This document shows, one piece after another, positions 30,271 to 40,270 of a stretch of 64,000 nt of DNA. Both the position numbers and the translations under genes were made by a program. The stretch covers positions 1 to 64,000 of the forward strand of contig NZ_JPQO01000157.1 in NCBI RefSeq assembly GCF_000773685.1, given 5' to 3'. This DNA is from Acinetobacter sp. HR7 (GTDB lineage: Bacteria; Pseudomonadota; Gammaproteobacteria; Pseudomonadales; Moraxellaceae). Under the pieces are notes generated by a model. It made no database searches. It was given only the letters and a program-made list of their open reading frames with translations, and was not told the origin of the DNA. The stretch's first letter is position 1; each line of letters opens with the position of its first letter.

Positions 30271-30960
30271 ATGAAAATACAATTAAGTTTGGCTGCCCTA
30301 CTCGTATGTTCTAGCAGCCTATATGCCAAAGAGATCACCACTAAAAGTACAGAAGCAGAACAGGTGGGTTATAGTTTTGGCTATCTGATGGGTAAAAATA
30401 ATGCCGATACGCTAAAGGGGATTGATCTAGATGCATTTAGCAACGGATTAAAAGCTGCAGCTTCCGGTCAAAAAGCCACAATTTCCGAAGAAGAAATGGC
30501 GAAAGTCCTGCTGCAATACAAACGTCAATCAGATGCTCGTGAACTAATTGAGCTCAAGAAAAAAGCTGAAGAAAACGCCAAAATTGGCCGTGAGTTCCTA
30601 GCTAAAAATGCCAAACGACCGGGTATCAAAACTACAAAATCTGGTCTGCAATATTTAGTTTTACAGGAAGGCAAAGGTAAATCACCAAGTGCGAACAGCA
30701 ATGTCAAAGTGCATTATGAAGGCCGCCTGCTCGATGGTACCGTATTTGACAGCTCGATTGCCCGTAACCAGCCTGTGGTCTTTAAAACTACCCAAGTGAT
30801 CCAGGGCTGGACCGAAGGTCTGCAACTCATGAAGCCCGGTGCCAAATATCGCTTCTTCATTCCACCAGAACTCGGTTATGGTCAGATTGGTTCAGGTGAC
30901 GTGATTGAACCCAACAGCACCTTAATCTTTGATATTGAACTGATTGAAGTGACCAAATAA
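30271..30960 (+). CDS. FKBP-type peptidyl-prolyl cis-trans isomerase, second copy
   Basis: 229-aa paralogue of the gene just upstream, with the same architecture: cleavable signal peptide (MKIQLSLAALLVCSSSLYA), helical dimerisation segment and FKBP domain ([63 protein letters not shown]). It differs from its neighbour in having a typical signal-peptidase I site instead of an uncleaved-looking anchor. ATG 30271 chosen; the upstream in-frame extension from 30193 would run through the terminator and into fkpA. Periplasmic chaperone role inferred from family. Confidence 0.92.
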   Translation: MKIQLSLAALLVCSSSLYAKEITTKSTEAEQVGYSFGYLMGKNNADTLKGIDLDAFSNGLKAAASGQKATISEEEMAKVLLQYKRQSDARELIELKKKAEENAKIGREFLAKNAKRPGIKTTKSGLQYLVLQEGKGKSPSANSNVKVHYEGRLLDGTVFDSSIARNQPVVFKTTQVIQGWTEGLQLMKPGAKYRFFIPPELGYGQIGSGDVIEPNSTLIFDIELIEVTK

Positions 30961-30967
30961 AACTTGA

Positions 30968-30998
30968 GGAGATGGCAGAACCCATCTCCTTATTTTTT
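30968..30998 (+). terminator. Terminator after the second FKBP gene
   Basis: GGAGATGG pairs with CCATCTCC, followed by TTATTTTTTG. Confidence 0.85.
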
Positions 30999-31103
30999 GA
31001 CTTAAAAAAACAAATTAATCCGCTCTAATCCTGTGACATTTGCCCGGCTTTTGCTATGTTTATGCTTTCATCAAAATACTGAACAACAATAGAGGAACTC
31101 TGC

Positions 31104-31838
31104 ATGGCAGCAATAAAAACACGCGAGATTCAATATACTGCACCCGATGGCAGCCAGCTGATCGGTTATTTTGCCGCACCTGAATCCGACCAACCTGTTC
31201 CGGGCGTAATTGTGGCACCTGAATGGTGGGGCCGCAATGACTATACAGAACAGCGCGCCCGTGAACTTGCAGAACATGGCTATGCAGCGCTGGCGATCGA
31301 CATGTATGGCGACAAGAAAGTAACCACGGTATCCAGTCAGGCTTATGAATGGATGATGCAGACTTTTCAAGATCCCGACACCATCGTGAATCGTGCGACT
31401 GCTGCGCTCAACACGCTGGCAGCACAGGAAGAAGTCGATGATTCTAAGTTGGCAGCGATCGGTTTCTGTTATGGGGGTAAAGTAGTGCTGGATCTGGCGC
31501 GCTCCAATGCTCCAGTCAAAGCTGTGGTGACTTTCCACGCCAATCTGTCACCGAAAGCACCTGCACAACAAGGTCAGGTTCAGGCAGAAATTCTGGTATT
31601 ACATGGTGAAAAAGACTCAATGGTGTCACTGGAAGATGTCGAGAATTTCCGTAAAGAAATGCAGGCAGCCCATGTGCCACATGACGTGATCATTTTCAAA
31701 GATGCTAAACATGGCTTCAGTAACCCGCTGGCTGATGAACGGGCCAAAGCCAATGGGGTTGATCTTGGCTACAATGCGGAAGCAGAAAAACAGGGCCTTG
31801 AAGCGATGTATGCTCTATTGGCACGTCACTTGGCTTAA
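31104..31838 (+). CDS. Dienelactone hydrolase family protein
   Basis: 244-aa alpha/beta hydrolase. The nucleophile Cys is in GFCYGG (Cys122), Asp in HGEKDSMV and His in AKHGFSNP, the classical Cys-Asp-His triad of dienelactone hydrolases. Real substrate unknown: no catechol-pathway genes lie nearby, so it is probably a general carboxylesterase-type enzyme. AGAGGAA precedes the ATG. Confidence 0.88.
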   Translation: MAAIKTREIQYTAPDGSQLIGYFAAPESDQPVPGVIVAPEWWGRNDYTEQRARELAEHGYAALAIDMYGDKKVTTVSSQAYEWMMQTFQDPDTIVNRATAALNTLAAQEEVDDSKLAAIGFCYGGKVVLDLARSNAPVKAVVTFHANLSPKAPAQQGQVQAEILVLHGEKDSMVSLEDVENFRKEMQAAHVPHDVIIFKDAKHGFSNPLADERAKANGVDLGYNAEAEKQGLEAMYALLARHLA

Positions 31839-31866
31839 AGTCATTATAAAGTTTAATAAGTGTAAT

Positions 31867-31897
31867 GCTATTCCTCTCTGAGGGTGAGTGGAATAGC
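31867..31897 (-). terminator. Hairpin between hydrolase and HIT genes
   Basis: GCTATTCC and GGAATAGC flank a 15-nt purine-rich loop. The AAAAAA run lies on the right, so an RNA U-tract would exist only before the stem on the minus strand; on the plus strand it lacks a U-tract. Possibly mRNA processing or attenuation instead of termination. Confidence 0.3.
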
Positions 31898-31936
31898 AAA
31901 AAATGAGATTGAGAAAGAAGAACCGAGGAGAATGAA

Positions 31937-32296
31937 ATGACTGAGACTCACTGCCCATACTGTAATTATGATGAATATGATGTCATTGCCAAAAATGACT
32001 TTGGGGTGGTATTGCCTGAACCGAATTCATTGTCCGAAGGTCATAGCGTGATTGTGCCACTACGTCATGTGGCTTCCTTTTTTGAAATTACCGACAATGA
32101 ACGTAAAAGCCTAATGACTTTACTGGAACAGGCGCGTAATGAACTGAAATTACGTTATCAACCAGCCGGTTTTCATGTCGGTTTTAATGATGGGAACGTC
32201 TTTGAAGAAAAGGCAGAGCACCTGCATATTCACATCATTCCACGTTATGAAGGCAAAGTGCTGAAACTGGATGCCCGTTGGGGTATCGAAGACTAA
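31937..32296 (+). CDS. HIT domain protein
   Basis: 119-aa histidine-triad hydrolase (Fhit-like branch). Active-site motif HLHIHIIPR with His95, His97 and His99, preceded by a GHSVIVPLRHV strand. The N-terminal CPYC (Cys6, Cys9) may bind zinc. HIT proteins cleave nucleotide phosphoramidates or dinucleoside polyphosphates; the substrate here is unknown. Strong ribosome-binding site GAGGAG. Followed by a weak terminator and mutY. Confidence 0.9.
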   Translation: MTETHCPYCNYDEYDVIAKNDFGVVLPEPNSLSEGHSVIVPLRHVASFFEITDNERKSLMTLLEQARNELKLRYQPAGFHVGFNDGNVFEEKAEHLHIHIIPRYEGKVLKLDARWGIED

Positions 32297-32324
32297 AACA
32301 GGTCTTTCAATTTAGTTTAAATAG

Positions 32325-32355
32325 AGTGAATGGGTCTTGGCTTATTCACTTTTTT
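32325..32355 (+). terminator. Probable terminator after the HIT gene
   Basis: AGTGAAT pairs with ATTCACT over a 12-nt loop and is followed by TTTTT. Confidence 0.6.
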
Positions 32356-32454
32356 ATTATCTGTCTCTCCCTACCACCTTGATATACTTTTCACCGATTC
32401 TACAGTTTGAATCAGCTATAATGCCTGCCTGTTTCCCTTCCCTGTCCTATATCC

Positions 32455-33483
32455 ATGTTTGTATTTTCTGATGCGCTTCTAGAATGGTTTGATGTTCACG
32501 GCCGGCATGACTTGCCCTGGCAGGTGTCGGATGATCCCTACAAGGTCTGGGTATCAGAAATTATGCTGCAGCAGACGCAGGTGAAAACGGTACTGCAATA
32601 TTTCGACCGTTTTATTGGGCGTTTTCCTACGGTTCAGGATTTGGATACCGCGACATGGGATGAAGTGGCACCTTACTGGGCAGGCCTCGGCTATTATGCC
32701 CGGGCGCGCAATCTGCATAAGGCGGCTGGCATTGTCGCAGCTCAAAATCATTTCCCTGAGACCCTAGAAGAATGGATGGCACTGCCGGGAATTGGCCGTT
32801 CCACAGCAGGTGCCTTGATGTCCTTGGGTTTGCGTCAGTACGGCGTGATCATGGATGGTAATGTGAAACGGGTGCTATCCCGCTTTTTTGCCATTGAAGA
32901 TGACCTGTCCAAGCCAGTACATGAACGTGCCATGTGGCAGCTGGCTGAGAAGCTATGCCCTGTAGAACGTAATCATGACTATACCCAGGCGATTATGGAT
33001 CTCGGTGCCACAGTCTGTACACCGAAAAAACCGCTGTGCCTGTATTGCCCAATGCAACAGCATTGCAAGGCACATCAACAAGGTCTGGAAAATGAGTTGC
33101 CATTTAAGAAAGCTAAAAAGTCGGTTCCGGTCAGATCAGCCCAGGTATTAGTTCTACAATGTGGTGAACAATGGCTGTGGCAACAACGCCCGAACAGTGG
33201 CCTTTGGGGTGGACTCTGGTGCCTGCCGATTCTTGAAGAAGCTCATGAACTGGAGCAAATGAGACAGAACTTAGGCCTAAAACAGGTTGTTCAAAAAGTC
33301 GAAATTTCGCATAGTTTTACCCATTTTACCTGGCAACTGGAAGGTCTGATCTTTGCCATTGATCCTGACCTGCAAGAACATTTATCCATTGAACTAGGTG
33401 GCATCTGGATGGAGCCGACTGATGCCATCAGAGCGGGCATTCCAACTGCCATGAAAAAATTGATCTCGGCCAGCAAACTGTGA
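32455..33483 (+). CDS. mutY: A/G-specific adenine DNA glycosylase
   Basis: 342-aa base-excision enzyme removing adenine mispaired with 8-oxoguanine. Visible are EIMLQQTQVKTV with the catalytic Glu, the helix-hairpin-helix LPGIGRSTAGAL, MDGNVKRVLSR with the catalytic Asp, the iron-sulfur loop CTPKKPLCLYCPMQQHC (C-x6-C-x2-C-x5-C), and a C-terminal MutT-like domain recognising 8-oxoG. A TATAAT box sits at 32417-32422, about 32 bp before the start, without a clear -35. Confidence 0.96.
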   Translation: MFVFSDALLEWFDVHGRHDLPWQVSDDPYKVWVSEIMLQQTQVKTVLQYFDRFIGRFPTVQDLDTATWDEVAPYWAGLGYYARARNLHKAAGIVAAQNHFPETLEEWMALPGIGRSTAGALMSLGLRQYGVIMDGNVKRVLSRFFAIEDDLSKPVHERAMWQLAEKLCPVERNHDYTQAIMDLGATVCTPKKPLCLYCPMQQHCKAHQQGLENELPFKKAKKSVPVRSAQVLVLQCGEQWLWQQRPNSGLWGGLWCLPILEEAHELEQMRQNLGLKQVVQKVEISHSFTHFTWQLEGLIFAIDPDLQEHLSIELGGIWMEPTDAIRAGIPTAMKKLISASKL

Positions 33484-33551
33484 CATATTCAGAAATAAGA
33501 GATTTTTAACTTAATAATTTTAATTTTCATCTCATGCGCAAGGAAGCAAAT

Positions 33552-34094
33552 GTGCAACACAATATCCGTCTCGTCGTAGTTTCTGTCTTTATACTGCTAT
33601 TAGCTGCCTGTAGTTCTGCACCGAAACAGTCGAGCACCGCACAATTGAATCCGGTTCTGGTACAAAAACTGAAAAGCCGTTCCATGCCTTCCCGTTTGCC
33701 GATTCCCGTGGATCAGATCAAAGCCTCACAGCTTAAGGATACCTGGGGTGCTTCGCGCAGTAGCGGCCGCCTACATGAAGGCATTGATATTATGGCTCCA
33801 CGTGGAACCAAAGTACTGAGTGCGACTGACGGACTGATTGCAGACTTACGTAATAATAATTTGGGTGGTAAAGTGGTCTGGATACTCGGTCCTGGTGGTG
33901 CATGGCATTATTATGCCCATCTCGACGGACACAAGCGCGGTCTGAGCGTTGGTGACTATGTCAAAAAAGGCCAGGTCATCGGCTATGTCGGCAATAGCGG
34001 TAATGCACGGCATACTGCGCCACACCTGCACTATGGACTGTATTTACAAGGTAAAGGCCGCGGTGCGGTAAATCCGTATCCCTACTTACGTTAA
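33552..34094 (+). CDS. M23 family peptidase lipoprotein (LytM/NlpD-like domain)
   Basis: About 180-aa lipoprotein. The signal peptide ends in the lipobox LLLAAC. The M23 domain has LHEGIDIMAPRGTKV (metal-binding His and Asp), HYYAHLDGH and the HxH motif HLHYGL, so it retains the zinc ligands of an active peptidoglycan endopeptidase. The GTG at 33552 is preferred because AAGGA lies 8 nt upstream; an in-frame ATG at 33534 would add six residues. Envelope-associated; no operon partner besides the small gene after it. Confidence 0.85.
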   Translation: MQHNIRLVVVSVFILLLAACSSAPKQSSTAQLNPVLVQKLKSRSMPSRLPIPVDQIKASQLKDTWGASRSSGRLHEGIDIMAPRGTKVLSATDGLIADLRNNNLGGKVVWILGPGGAWHYYAHLDGHKRGLSVGDYVKKGQVIGYVGNSGNARHTAPHLHYGLYLQGKGRGAVNPYPYLR

Positions 34095-34110
34095 TTTTTA
34101 GGAAATTTAC

Positions 34111-34356
34111 ATGTCAGAAGCGTTGATCAATCGTCTGGTGGAATTTGCTGAGTCAGGCAATCAACAAAAAATCGTGCTCAATGGCCAGATCTATCAGGGC
34201 TGGGTGATGGAAATCACGGAAGATGCGCTTCTGATCAGCACTGGTTATGCAGACAAAAACGGCAAGGATGCCTGGATAAAGTTCAGCGATCTGGAGCAGG
34301 CCGAGCTGTCTTACTGGGATAACCAGCAAGATCAGTGGACCAGTTTTAAACTCTAA
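34111..34356 (+). CDS. Unknown 81-aa cytoplasmic protein
   Basis: Not recognised. An acidic, soluble protein without signal peptide or Cys. The stretch KIVLNGQIYQGWVMEITEDALLIST suggests a small beta-barrel (SH3- or Sm-like) fold, which is inference from alternating hydrophobic pattern only. It starts 17 bp after the M23 gene with TTTAGGAAA as ribosome-binding site and ends 16 bp before tag, so it appears to be translated as part of the M23-tag group. Confidence 0.75.
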   Translation: MSEALINRLVEFAESGNQQKIVLNGQIYQGWVMEITEDALLISTGYADKNGKDAWIKFSDLEQAELSYWDNQQDQWTSFKL

Positions 34357-34372
34357 AACAGAGGAGCATCAC

Positions 34373-34954
34373 ATGACGATTCAACGCTGTGGCTGGTGCT
34401 CCGATGATCCGCTTTATATTCAATATCACGACCAGGAGTGGGGCCAGCCCCTGAAGGATGAAGCACGACTGTTTGAAATGCTGTGTCTGGAAGGCCAGCA
34501 GGCCGGACTGAGCTGGATTACGGTACTCAAAAAACGTGAAGCCTATCGTGAACACTTTTTTCGGTATTCTATAGAGTTCATCGCTGCCCTTTCCGATGAG
34601 CAGTTACAGCAAAAACTCGCTGATGGCCGTCTGATCCGGCATATCGGCAAACTGACTGCGATTCGCGACAATGCCCGTGCCTGGCTCAACTTAAAATCCC
34701 AGAATATTGAGGTGGTCAATTGGCTCTGGTCCTTTGCCCAGCAGCCGATTTTGAATAATTCCATCGAACATTATTATGAAGCTCCGGCCCAGACGATCGA
34801 AAGCCAGCAGATGTCCAAAGCCCTGAAAAAGTCCGGTTTTAAATTTGTTGGCCCGACCATCTGCTATGCATTTATGCAAGCGGTCGGCATGGTGGATGAC
34901 CATGAAAATCACTGTCAATTTAAAATGAAATCTTCCCATTCCAATAAGAGCTAA
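34373..34954 (+). CDS. tag: DNA-3-methyladenine glycosylase I
   Basis: 193-aa constitutive alkylation-repair glycosylase. N-terminal [20 protein letters not shown] and C-terminal DDHENHC supply the zinc-binding Cys/His residues; [20 protein letters not shown] carries the catalytic Glu region. AGAGGAGC precedes the start. Only 4 bp separate its stop from the alcohol dehydrogenase start. Confidence 0.95.
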   Translation: MTIQRCGWCSDDPLYIQYHDQEWGQPLKDEARLFEMLCLEGQQAGLSWITVLKKREAYREHFFRYSIEFIAALSDEQLQQKLADGRLIRHIGKLTAIRDNARAWLNLKSQNIEVVNWLWSFAQQPILNNSIEHYYEAPAQTIESQQMSKALKKSGFKFVGPTICYAFMQAVGMVDDHENHCQFKMKSSHSNKS

Positions 34955-34958
34955 TTCC

Positions 34959-35981
34959 ATGTCGAAGAATATTATTCAGGCCTACGCGGCCATGTCTCCA
35001 GGTGCTCCGCTTGAGCCATACCAGTTTGATACCGGTGAACTACAACCGCATCAGGTCGAAGTCCAAGTCGAATACTGTGGCCTGTGCCATTCCGACCTTT
35101 CCGTAATTCAGAATGACTGGAAATCTTCGGTTTATCCGGTCGTGGCAGGCCATGAGGTGATTGGCAAGGTAATCGCACTAGGTTCAGAAGCCAAAGGCCT
35201 GAAAATCGGACAGCGTGTCGGGATCGGCTGGACCGCAGAAAGCTGCCAACACTGTGATCCTTGTCTGGATGGCCGTCAGGTACAGTGTAGCGGCGAAAAA
35301 GTTGCAACCATCGTCGGTCATGCCGGTGGTTTTGCCGATAAGGTTCGTGCTGGCTGGCAATGGGTGATTCCACTACCGGACGAACTGCCTGCTGAAAGTG
35401 CCGGTCCCCTGCTCTGTGGTGGCATTACTGTCTTTACTCCACTACTACAACATCAGATTCAGGCGGTGCATCATGTCGGGGTTATCGGCATTGGCGGACT
35501 GGGTCATATGGCTCTTAAATTGCTGAAAGCCTGGGGCTGTGAAATCACTGCCTTTACCTCGAATCTGGACAAAACTGAAGAACTGAAAGCTATGGGGGCT
35601 GATCATGTCGTAAATAGCCGTGATCCAAACGCAATTAAAGCCCTTCGTAATACCTTTGATTTATTGCTCTGCACGGTAAATGTCACCTTGGATTGGCCAC
35701 TGTTAATCAATACCCTAGCGCCTAACGGTCAGCTGCATATGGTTGGCTTACCATTGGAACCTCTGCAGGTTTCTGCCGGTTCATTGATCAGCCTGTCGCG
35801 TTCAGTCACCGGTTCTGCCACCGGTTCGCCAGCGACTTTACGCCAGCTACTCAAGTTCGCTGCACGCAAGAATATTGCACCGCAGGTCGAGATTTTCCCG
35901 ATGTCGAAAATCAATGATGCGATTGAACATCTGCATGCCGGCAAGGCACGTTACCGGGTGGTTTTGAAAGCAGATTTCTAA
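34959..35981 (+). CDS. Zinc-dependent NAD(P) alcohol dehydrogenase (YahK/CAD-like)
   Basis: 340-aa medium-chain dehydrogenase. Catalytic-zinc residues are in CGLCHSD and GHEVIG; the structural zinc loop is [15 protein letters not shown]. The Rossmann motif is [14 protein letters not shown]. The sequence type is that of broad-range aldehyde reductases. Substrate is not evident from context. It follows tag by 4 bp and ends with its own terminator. Confidence 0.9.
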   Translation: MSKNIIQAYAAMSPGAPLEPYQFDTGELQPHQVEVQVEYCGLCHSDLSVIQNDWKSSVYPVVAGHEVIGKVIALGSEAKGLKIGQRVGIGWTAESCQHCDPCLDGRQVQCSGEKVATIVGHAGGFADKVRAGWQWVIPLPDELPAESAGPLLCGGITVFTPLLQHQIQAVHHVGVIGIGGLGHMALKLLKAWGCEITAFTSNLDKTEELKAMGADHVVNSRDPNAIKALRNTFDLLLCTVNVTLDWPLLINTLAPNGQLHMVGLPLEPLQVSAGSLISLSRSVTGSATGSPATLRQLLKFAARKNIAPQVEIFPMSKINDAIEHLHAGKARYRVVLKADF

Positions 35982-36009
35982 ACGGTACGCTGAATTTTCT
36001 GGATAATTT

Positions 36010-36047
36010 AAATCTGCCTAATCAACAGGATTGGGCAGATTTTTTTA
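36010..36047 (+). terminator. Terminator after the alcohol dehydrogenase
   Basis: A 14-bp stem (36010-36023 with 36029-36042, one G-T wobble) continues into a T7 tract. Confidence 0.88.
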
Positions 36048-36107
36048 TTGAATGTCTTAAAGATACTGTACCAGTCGGGTCGCTAAGGTTGCGAACTTTT
36101 TTATTCT

Positions 36108-36752
36108 TTAACGTAAAGCTTCTGGCAAGACTGGAACCGATGCAGGCTTGCTGAGCTCCTGCTTCATTTTCTGTAGCATCTGATAAGGCTGCTGCTGCAC
36201 AAACATATTCACAAAGGTCAATGGAATCGAACCTTCTGGATTGGCATAGCCATAAGTGGAGACTTTAACTTTCTTTTCACCCAAGCGGTTAAAAGTCCAG
36301 TCCCCTTCATAGTGAGTCAGACGCACATAGTCCGGATTAAGGGGATAGCCTTTCTGAATTGCCTTGTTTTTAATAGTGATCTGGCCATTGGCCTCTTTAA
36401 TCATTTTTCCCTGCACCACCAGATCACGGTCTTTCAACGGAAAGGGAAAATCCAGCACCATATAAAAGGTAAAATCACCTTTTTTATCATCACGGGAAAG
36501 TACCTTGATGCTGCCCATATACGGCACCCATTTCACTGCATGGTCGACATCCAGAATCAGGGAGACTGCCTGTTCGATTGGCACATCATAAGTGGTCTCA
36601 GCTTTATAGAGAAAAACTGGATTGTTGTGATCCTGATAGGTCCAGACCTTAATATTATTTTTATTAATACTGAGCTTGGCATTCTGGATCGCTTTAGGCT
36701 GTGCTGTGGCAGCAAAGGCCACAGCACAGAGCATGAGTAGAACTTTCTTCAT
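36108..36752 (-). CDS. START domain-containing exported protein
   Basis: 214 aa with a signal peptide (MKKVLLMLCAVAFAATAQ) and a START/SRPBCC lipid-binding fold, seen in the pattern DVDHAVKWVPYMGSIKVLSR, DFPFPLKDRDLVV and LTHYEGDWTFNRL. START proteins of this bacterial type bind hydrophobic ligands in the periplasm; ligand unknown. Single gene upstream of dapB on the opposite side of a short spacer. Confidence 0.85.
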   Translation of the reverse strand: MKKVLLMLCAVAFAATAQPKAIQNAKLSINKNNIKVWTYQDHNNPVFLYKAETTYDVPIEQAVSLILDVDHAVKWVPYMGSIKVLSRDDKKGDFTFYMVLDFPFPLKDRDLVVQGKMIKEANGQITIKNKAIQKGYPLNPDYVRLTHYEGDWTFNRLGEKKVKVSTYGYANPEGSIPLTFVNMFVQQQPYQMLQKMKQELSKPASVPVLPEALR

Positions 36753-36807
36753 TGGTTATCGTCTTATTTTAGTTTTAAGTTATTTTTAAAATAAATCTGA
36801 AGAAATA

Positions 36808-37638
<831 letters not shown>

Positions 37639-37734
37639 CTAATCTTGATTCAAAATTGCTCTTACTATAGCAAAACTCCCGGGTAAGGCTAAGATTGATC
37701 TCAGAAAAATCTATGAAAAGATTTAAAAAGTGAC

Positions 37735-37845
37735 ATGAATGTTTTTGATAATAAAGAAGCCCATACCCGACGGTATAAGCTTTTAATGGAAGAACTCTCT
37801 AAATTTTTTGGTCTCAGCTCAGATCAGTTTTTTTGCTGCTCATAA
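37735..37845 (+). CDS. Doubtful 36-aa frame between dapB and dps
   Basis: An uninterrupted plus-strand frame beginning MNVFDNKEAHTRRYKLLMEE and ending FFCCS. Its composition (charged amphipathic helix) looks protein-like, but there is no strong ribosome-binding site and no recognised family. It could be a truncated gene 5' end, since the frame ends just after a run of seven T. Confidence 0.2.
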   Translation: MNVFDNKEAHTRRYKLLMEELSKFFGLSSDQFFCCS

Positions 37846-37851
37846 AACTTC

Positions 37852-38319
37852 TTATTCCAGCAGACTTCTTAACATCCACGCAGTTTTCTCATGCACGTCC
37901 AGACGCTGGGTCAGCAGATCTGCGGTCGGCTGGTCATTGGCCTGTTCGACAATATTAAATATGCTTCGTGCGGTACGGGCAACGGTTTCATGGGCATTCA
38001 CTAACAAGCGAATCATTTCCTCTGCCTTAGGCACATCCTGTACTTCTTCGATCGACGTCAGTTTCATAAACTGTTTATAGGTTCCTGGCGCTGGAAAACC
38101 GAGAGAACGGATCCTTTCCGCAATGATATCTAGCGCATTCCACTGTTCGGTATATTGCTGCATAAACATAGTATGCAAGGTATTAAATTGTGGTCCGGTC
38201 ACGTTCCAGTGAAAGTTATGGGTCATTAAATACAGGGTATAGCTATCCGCTAATAAATGGGACAAGCCTTCAACAATTTTCTCTCGATCTTCTGCAGAAA
38301 TACCAATATTGATTTTCAT
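37852..38319 (-). CDS. dps: Dps family DNA-binding ferritin
   Basis: 155-aa four-helix-bundle miniferritin that stores iron using hydrogen peroxide and protects DNA. The ferroxidase ligands are in [11 protein letters not shown] and the [11 protein letters not shown] helix. ATG 38319 has AAGG 8 nt upstream; an in-frame start at 38334 is less likely. Stands alone between dapB and dnaJ. Confidence 0.93.
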   Translation of the reverse strand: MKINIGISAEDREKIVEGLSHLLADSYTLYLMTHNFHWNVTGPQFNTLHTMFMQQYTEQWNALDIIAERIRSLGFPAPGTYKQFMKLTSIEEVQDVPKAEEMIRLLVNAHETVARTARSIFNIVEQANDQPTADLLTQRLDVHEKTAWMLRSLLE

Positions 38320-38504
38320 CTCGGCTACCTTCAATTTATATGCGTTATCAAGTGCTTTGTTCTTATTCTCAAGTTTAGCTGGATGAAAAATTTGAAAAAT
38401 ATAAGATCGGTAGCATTTCTGTTAGCGTTGTTCAACAAAGTTATTCTCAAAATTCTACTATCTTGTCCGGTGTATTTAATTTTTGTGAGTTTAAATCAGG
38501 GCAT

Positions 38505-38533
38505 AAAAAAAGGGCGCCTCAGCACCCTTTTTT
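38505..38533 (-). terminator. Terminator after dnaJ
   Basis: On the minus strand AAAAAAGGGTGC pairs with GCGCCC (one internal mismatch) and runs into seven T. It lies 12 bp downstream of the dnaJ stop. Confidence 0.78.
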
Positions 38534-38544
38534 CATCTCTTCAA

Positions 38545-39657
38545 TCAGTCAAACAGACGGTCGAAGAAAGATTTTTTCTTCGGAGAAGACTTGCTGCCTT
38601 CCCCTTCCATAGTAGCCTGAAGTTCTTTCAGTAATTCGCGCTGACGTCCAGTTAGATTCACTGGTGTTTCGACCACAATACGGCAAAGCAAGTCACCTTT
38701 CATCGTGCTACGTACCGGTTTCACCCCTTTACCCCGCAGACGGAACAGCTTGCCGTTTTGCGTACCTTCAGGAATTTTCAGGCTGACACGACCTTCAAGC
38801 GTTGGAATTTCAATTTCTTTACCCAATGCAGCATCTGCAATTGAAATTGGCACATCCATATACAGGTCAGCACCATCACGCTGGAAGATTTCATGCTCAC
38901 GCACCACCACTTCTACATACAGGTCACCTGGCTGACCATCACGGATTGCTTCACCTTTACCGGTCAAACGTACGCGGTCACCATTGTCAACACCGGCTGG
39001 AATGGTAACTTCCAAAGTTTGCTGACGATCTGCCACACCAGAACCATGACATTTTTGACATGGATTCTTGATGATCTTGCCCTGACCACGACAGGTACTA
39101 CAGGTTTGCTGTACCGAGAAAAAGCCCTGCTGCATGCGGATCTGGCCTGTACCATGACAGGTACGACAGGTTTCCACATCGTTTGGATTTTTAGAGCCTT
39201 TACCATCACAGGCATCACATGGTGCAGGTGCTGTGAAAGTAATGGTTTTCTTGATGCCTTTCACCGCTTCTTCGAGGGTCAGTTCCATCACATAGCGAAG
39301 GTCGGATCCACGGCGTGCACGCTGTTGCTGACGGCCACCTCCACCAAAAGCCCCACCAAAGATATCGCCGAACTGGCTGAAAATGTCTTCTGCGCTGAAA
39401 CCACCGAAGCCGCCACCGCCGCCCATGCCGCCTTCAAAGGCCTGATGGCCCATACGGTCGTACATGCTGCGCTTTTCGCTATCAGACAATACTTCATAGG
39501 CTTCTGATGCTTCTTTGAATTTCTCTTCTGCTTCCGGGTTATCTGGGTTGCGGTCTGGATGATATTTCATCGCCAACTTACGGTAGGCTTTTTTAATTTC
39601 ATCATCACTAGCGGTTTTAGCAACACCCAAAACCTCATAATAATCACGTTTAGCCAT
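38545..39657 (-). CDS. dnaJ: Chaperone protein DnaJ
   Basis: 370-aa Hsp40. The J-domain (residues 1-70, with HPD at 33-35 in [11 protein letters not shown]) stimulates DnaK; a Gly/Phe-rich linker ([12 protein letters not shown]) follows; the zinc-finger domain has four CxxCxGxG-type repeats ([32 protein letters not shown]). Strong ribosome-binding site GAGGAG. dnaK is not in the window. Confidence 0.97.
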   Translation of the reverse strand: MAKRDYYEVLGVAKTASDDEIKKAYRKLAMKYHPDRNPDNPEAEEKFKEASEAYEVLSDSEKRSMYDRMGHQAFEGGMGGGGGFGGFSAEDIFSQFGDIFGGAFGGGGRQQQRARRGSDLRYVMELTLEEAVKGIKKTITFTAPAPCDACDGKGSKNPNDVETCRTCHGTGQIRMQQGFFSVQQTCSTCRGQGKIIKNPCQKCHGSGVADRQQTLEVTIPAGVDNGDRVRLTGKGEAIRDGQPGDLYVEVVVREHEIFQRDGADLYMDVPISIADAALGKEIEIPTLEGRVSLKIPEGTQNGKLFRLRGKGVKPVRSTMKGDLLCRIVVETPVNLTGRQRELLKELQATMEGEGSKSSPKKKSFFDRLFD

Positions 39658-39761
39658 GTCTGGCGATGCTCCTCACGGAATTTTATTTAATACTCAACTG
39701 AGGTCTGAAATTGGGGTCAAACCTGTTTTTACAAGGGGGAATTTGAAAAAAAATCGAAAGC

Positions 39762-40139
39762 TTAGAAAACCGCTTTGCTTTGATAGAATTTGGACACACC
39801 TTTAAACCAGGCATTAATCATGTAAATAAAAGCGATAAAGCTAAAGATGACGCCAGCCACGGTACAGGCTTTAACCCACAGCATGCTGTCCCAGGCATAG
39901 AAAAATAATGGAATAAACCAGAGGGCCGCAAATACTGCCAGCGCGGTATAAATCACCACATTGCGCATGATCCATAAGGCCTGTGCCTGTAACCAGACCT
40001 CAGCGTAATCGACCTGGGTCACCTTGCGGGCCAACCAGTAAGAAAAAATACCAAAAATCACGGTAAAAGAGGCTAAAAACATGAACACATATGCAAGTGC
40101 TACAGAGCGTCGCATTTGAGTTAAAGTTTCTGGATTCAT
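39762..40139 (-). CDS. Small integral membrane protein of unknown function
   Basis: 125 aa with three to four predicted membrane helices (near 15-35, 55-75, 80-100). No family recognised. ATG 40139 with GAGGTTG upstream is preferred to the frame opening at 40253. It lies between dnaJ and the efflux operon on the same strand, 131 bp downstream of the RND gene direction, and may be independently expressed. Confidence 0.7.
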   Translation of the reverse strand: MNPETLTQMRRSVALAYVFMFLASFTVIFGIFSYWLARKVTQVDYAEVWLQAQALWIMRNVVIYTALAVFAALWFIPLFFYAWDSMLWVKACTVAGVIFSFIAFIYMINAWFKGVSKFYQSKAVF

Positions 40140-40270
40140 GTTTGTTTCAACCTCGTCATCTGCCTTATACCCTTGATAAAGCAGCAACCTTGCATTTTTT
40201 TGAATTGTTAAAATATCAGGCACTACTATATTAAAATTTTTAATATTTCGCACCTGATATTATGACAGTT

